A stretch of 64,000 nt of DNA, taken from contig NZ_CP130318.1 of the NCBI RefSeq assembly GCF_032268605.1, forward strand, positions 1,894,001 through 1,958,000, written 5' to 3'. A program made the translations under genes and the position numbers. The first letter of the stretch is position 1. Every line of letters begins with the position of its first letter. Under the pieces are notes generated by a model that worked only from the letters and a program-made list of their open reading frames with translations, searched no databases and was not told the DNA's origin. Source of the stretch: Paenibacillus aurantius (GTDB lineage Bacteria > Bacillota > Bacilli > Paenibacillales > NBRC-103111). Below, piece after piece: positions 62,501-64,000 of this stretch.

Positions 62501-64000
62501 GATGAAGCGGGAAATCAAACCTCTGTGTCCCGTACCGTAACCATCGATCAAACCAATCCGACCCTTCAGCCGGTTGGATTGACAACGGCTGACGGCCGGC
62601 TTTATTCGCCGGGCACCTGGACGAATCAGGCGGTAACGGCGTCTGTCACAAGCGCAGACAGCGATATTGTAATAGCAGAGATTTCCTATGACCGGACAAC
62701 CTGGTCACCGTATCGGCTGAACGATCCGTTCGTCGTCTCCCAAGAGGGCCAGCATAAGCTGTACTTCCGGGTGACGGACCGGGCCGGTAACCTCTATGAA
62801 ACCCAAGGGGTGGAGATTTGGATTCACCAGACTTCCCCTGCGCTTACGGCAGAAGTGGCGAATCCTTCGGTTACAAACGGAAACGTAAAGATAACCTTCT
62901 CTTCGACCGACATTGGAATCAAGGAAGCCAAATGGTCGGCCGGCGTTAAGACTATCGCGGACTTTGCCGCAGAGGGAACGGCCATTCCGTTAAATGACTA
63001 TCATTTTGACGTGGCGGAGAACGGAACCTATACCATTTATGCCAAAGATCTAGCGAACAATGAAGCGGTGGTTACGGTCACCGTCAGCAACATCGTTCGC
63101 CAATCACCGGTTATTACGCTGACACCGGATACCACTTCCATGACCAATCAGGATGTCCAAGTTACCGTTGCGGTTACGGTATATGGAGAGAGTGTCGGAA
63201 ACAGCGTAAAAGAAATCAGGTGGGTAAACGGAACGAGACAGTCGGTGATAACGAATGGCGCGGGATTCGCGGCTGATCAAAACGGACTCTATACCGTCTA
63301 TGTCGTGGATCAAGCCGGTAATCTTTCGTCCAAAGACCTTATCATCGCTAACATTCTGAAAGTTAACCCAACCATTCAATTTAGCTATGATCAAGCCCCG
63401 ACCAATGGAAATGTGACGGTTAGCGTAACGGCATCCGTTTACGGGAGTGAGAACGGCAATACCGTTCAGTCTATTCGTTGGGCGGATCCGGAAGGCCGGG
63501 ACTACCCGCTGGACAACGGGCAATTCCAAGCGGAAGGGAACGGGGACTATACGGTTAAGGTGAAGGATGCGGCCGGAAATGAATCGGCGCAAACCATCGG
63601 AATCGGCAACATTTACCGCACGAAGCCGGAAATCCAACTCAGCCCATCCCCCGTTTCGCCGACCAATGGATCCGTTTCCGTATTGGTGGATGCGAAAGCC
63701 ATCGGATCAGGCAATACCATCGCCACGATAAAATGGGCGGAAGGCAATCAAGAAGCCGGTTATTTCCACCAGGGTGGAACAGAGGTATCGACAGGGGGAT
63801 CGATTCCTAGTTTTGAAGCAGCCGCCAACGGGGTGTACACCGTTTATGTGAAAGATGCAGCCGGAAATGAAGAGCTGCGGTCCATCCAGGTAGAGAACAT
63901 AGTGAAAACGGCTCCCCAACTGACCTTAACGTATTCTCCGACCCATCCGACCGGTACGAAAGTCACCATCGAAGTCGCGTATGCGATAGAAGGCAGCCAA
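59588..64000 (+). CDS. Giant secreted surface protein: CSLREA, beta-helix, DUF11 and Ig-like repeats, 3' end outside window
   Basis: The frame is open from the ATG at 59588 to the right edge, 1471 codons without a stop. After a signal peptide (about 1-40) comes a CSLREA-type domain (about 41-97; CTLRAAITQANALPGPDTIVLPAG). A right-handed beta-helix follows (about 100-470; repeated GGGI/GGGL and TISNN turns), then an Ig-like domain (492-585). A DUF11 domain (587-715; LRVSKSHTGDFRQGQEGATYSIVV) precedes a long series of bacterial Ig-type repeats. From about residue 1090 four repeats of 87-96 residues carry an NGxYTVYVKDxAGN-like motif. It is a cell-surface or exported adhesin-like protein; the anchor, if any, lies beyond the window. 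It follows the tail-collar genes closely (45 bases) and probably belongs to the same unit. Confidence 0.88.
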   Translation, partial: MLGIVRKGLRPPRLGMELMRAAFLLLFMAAAFVIGSVHVSAATFTVNSFIDAPDTTTSDNQCLNTSLNKCTLRAAITQANALPGPDTIVLPAGTYTLMLAGMDEDESLSGDLDINSDITIIGSNGNREGDASLTVIDGGKIDRVFDLNANLDYAGFTITLEALTIRNGEAGGSYSYGGGIRADTGNAGTITLYNSIVENNASTRTTGAQGGGVYVSGLKGGSFLSSKSVIRGNQAGEKGGGLYVEGDMNVTVSETDISNNKVTSTVLNNWYGGGMAFVTATINARTIVIERTTISGNQVMNGYGGGLYTSAPAAVENTTISGNTATQQGAGAYVDNNFGAALWKSNTISNNTTSAAGTGGGLYLNHNPSFTMHNTIVAGNRNGSSPSDLDSSGALLIASSFNLIGTGGSLNLVNGSNGNLTGVADAGLLPLADNGGRTQTHGLKNNSPALDAGNNAHAGAMDQRGINRIADSADSNETATVDIGAVEAYPVLDDLPNQTVVSGSALDVPFYIGDAAVGSLTISGTSSDQTKVRNSSIEITGTGGQRTLSLTPEAGQVGTVTITVTATGTVNGITNSMTDTFALTITGAPDLRVSKSHTGDFRQGQEGATYSIVVSNSGQIPSSGVMTVTDTLPPGLTATAMSGAGWTCSLSPLSCTRSDSLAPGGTYPVTLTVNVAGDAPGTLVNTAAVSGGGETNTGNNTATDSTTVVSLPQIVFGTNGGEAWSKTAGSVVTVTAGGSGGLDPSTLKYAWTTDSSSPSPSSWTPFASGDELRQEAGDGDWYLHIIAQDANGNEAYRHSNRFRLDNTKPVLTVSAVQQDTTVYPDNTWTRQAVAVTASASDGGSGVKTIEVSQNGGATWTPYTAALPFTETGEFTILLRAVDQVGNSSEATTRTVKIDKTTPMITVSMKKADHSEYSNNTWTNQAVEVTAEAADANSQVVLTYTLNSDSEKPYTSPIVAGEGTSTIRFTATDEAGNQTSVSRTVTIDQTNPTLQPVGLTTADGRLYSPGTWTNQAVTASVTSADSDIVIAEISYDRTTWSPYRLNDPFVVSQEGQHKLYFRVTDRAGNLYETQGVEIWIHQTSPALTAEVANPSVTNGNVKITFSSTDIGIKEAKWSAGVKTIADFAAEGTAIPLNDYHFDVAENGTYTIYAKDLANNEAVVTVTVSNIVRQSPVITLTPDTTSMTNQDVQVTVAVTVYGESVGNSVKEIRWVNGTRQSVITNGAGFAADQNGLYTVYVVDQAGNLSSKDLIIANILKVNPTIQFSYDQAPTNGNVTVSVTASVYGSENGNTVQSIRWADPEGRDYPLDNGQFQAEGNGDYTVKVKDAAGNESAQTIGIGNIYRTKPEIQLSPSPVSPTNGSVSVLVDAKAIGSGNTIATIKWAEGNQEAGYFHQGGTEVSTGGSIPSFEAAANGVYTVYVKDAAGNEELRSIQVENIVKTAPQLTLTYSPTHPTGTKVTIEVAYAIEGSQ

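Overview
The window looks like a Paenibacillus-type genome (Bacillota, Paenibacillaceae). Supporting signs are strong AGGAGG-type ribosome binding sites, several TTG and GTG starts, catabolite (cre-like) sites, many sugar ABC transporters with lipoprotein binding proteins, AraC/YesN-type and LacI regulators, and very large secreted carbohydrate-active proteins. Almost everything between 3.4 and 55 kb concerns glycan sensing, uptake and breakdown. No rRNA, tRNA, CRISPR array, insertion sequence or integrase was seen.

Layout. (1) 0-1.7 kb: the end of a PaiA-type acetyltransferase, then an lrgAB pair on the minus strand. (2) 1.9-18.0 kb: a YesN-like AraC regulator with a broken receiver domain, a terminator, then a tightly coupled ten-gene run. 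This run holds a MalK-type ATPase, a ~990-residue binding protein with carbohydrate-binding-like modules, two permeases, an NHL-propeller/TPR/Yip1 membrane protein, a membrane-anchored DUF5696 protein, two more permeases, and a response regulator with its histidine kinase. (3) 18.0-28.6 kb: a LacI repressor divergent from a rare-sugar catabolic cluster: DUF1593 nucleoside-hydrolase-like protein, lone sugar-binding lipoprotein, FucI/AraA-like isomerase, split transketolase, FGGY kinase and a second DUF1593 protein with a Sde182-type C-terminus. (4) 28.6-32.7 kb: an AraC regulator divergent from a pectin operon (PL10 pectate lyase and GH105 unsaturated galacturonyl hydrolase).

(5) 32.8-55.2 kb: a LacI-controlled set. 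It holds a cytoplasmic GH20-like enzyme, the LacI gene, a binding protein, a permease with an N-terminal extracytoplasmic beta-propeller, a second permease, two GH78-like rhamnosidases, a secreted DUF5722 protein, an unrecognised 1348-residue secreted protein, an FAD oxidoreductase and a Gfo/Idh/MocA oxidoreductase. Three copies of a perfect AAAAACGTTTTT palindrome tie its promoters together. (6) 55.3-64 kb: a Tat-exported PhoX-like phosphatase on the minus strand, then a GNAT/DUF6916/three tail-collar-protein cassette, and a giant secreted CSLREA/beta-helix/DUF11/Ig-repeat protein that runs off the window.

How it fits together: secreted or surface lyases and glycosidases cut plant pectin or another complex glycan, dedicated ABC importers bring fragments in, cytoplasmic GH105/GH78/GH20 enzymes trim them, and rare monosaccharides may enter central metabolism through isomerase, kinase and transketolase steps. 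The most novel parts are the DUF5696/NHL-Yip1 transporter locus, the isomerase/kinase/split-transketolase cluster (same logic as the known D-apiose transketolase pathway), the propeller-permease fusion, and the unrecognised 1348-residue secreted protein with three internal repeats.
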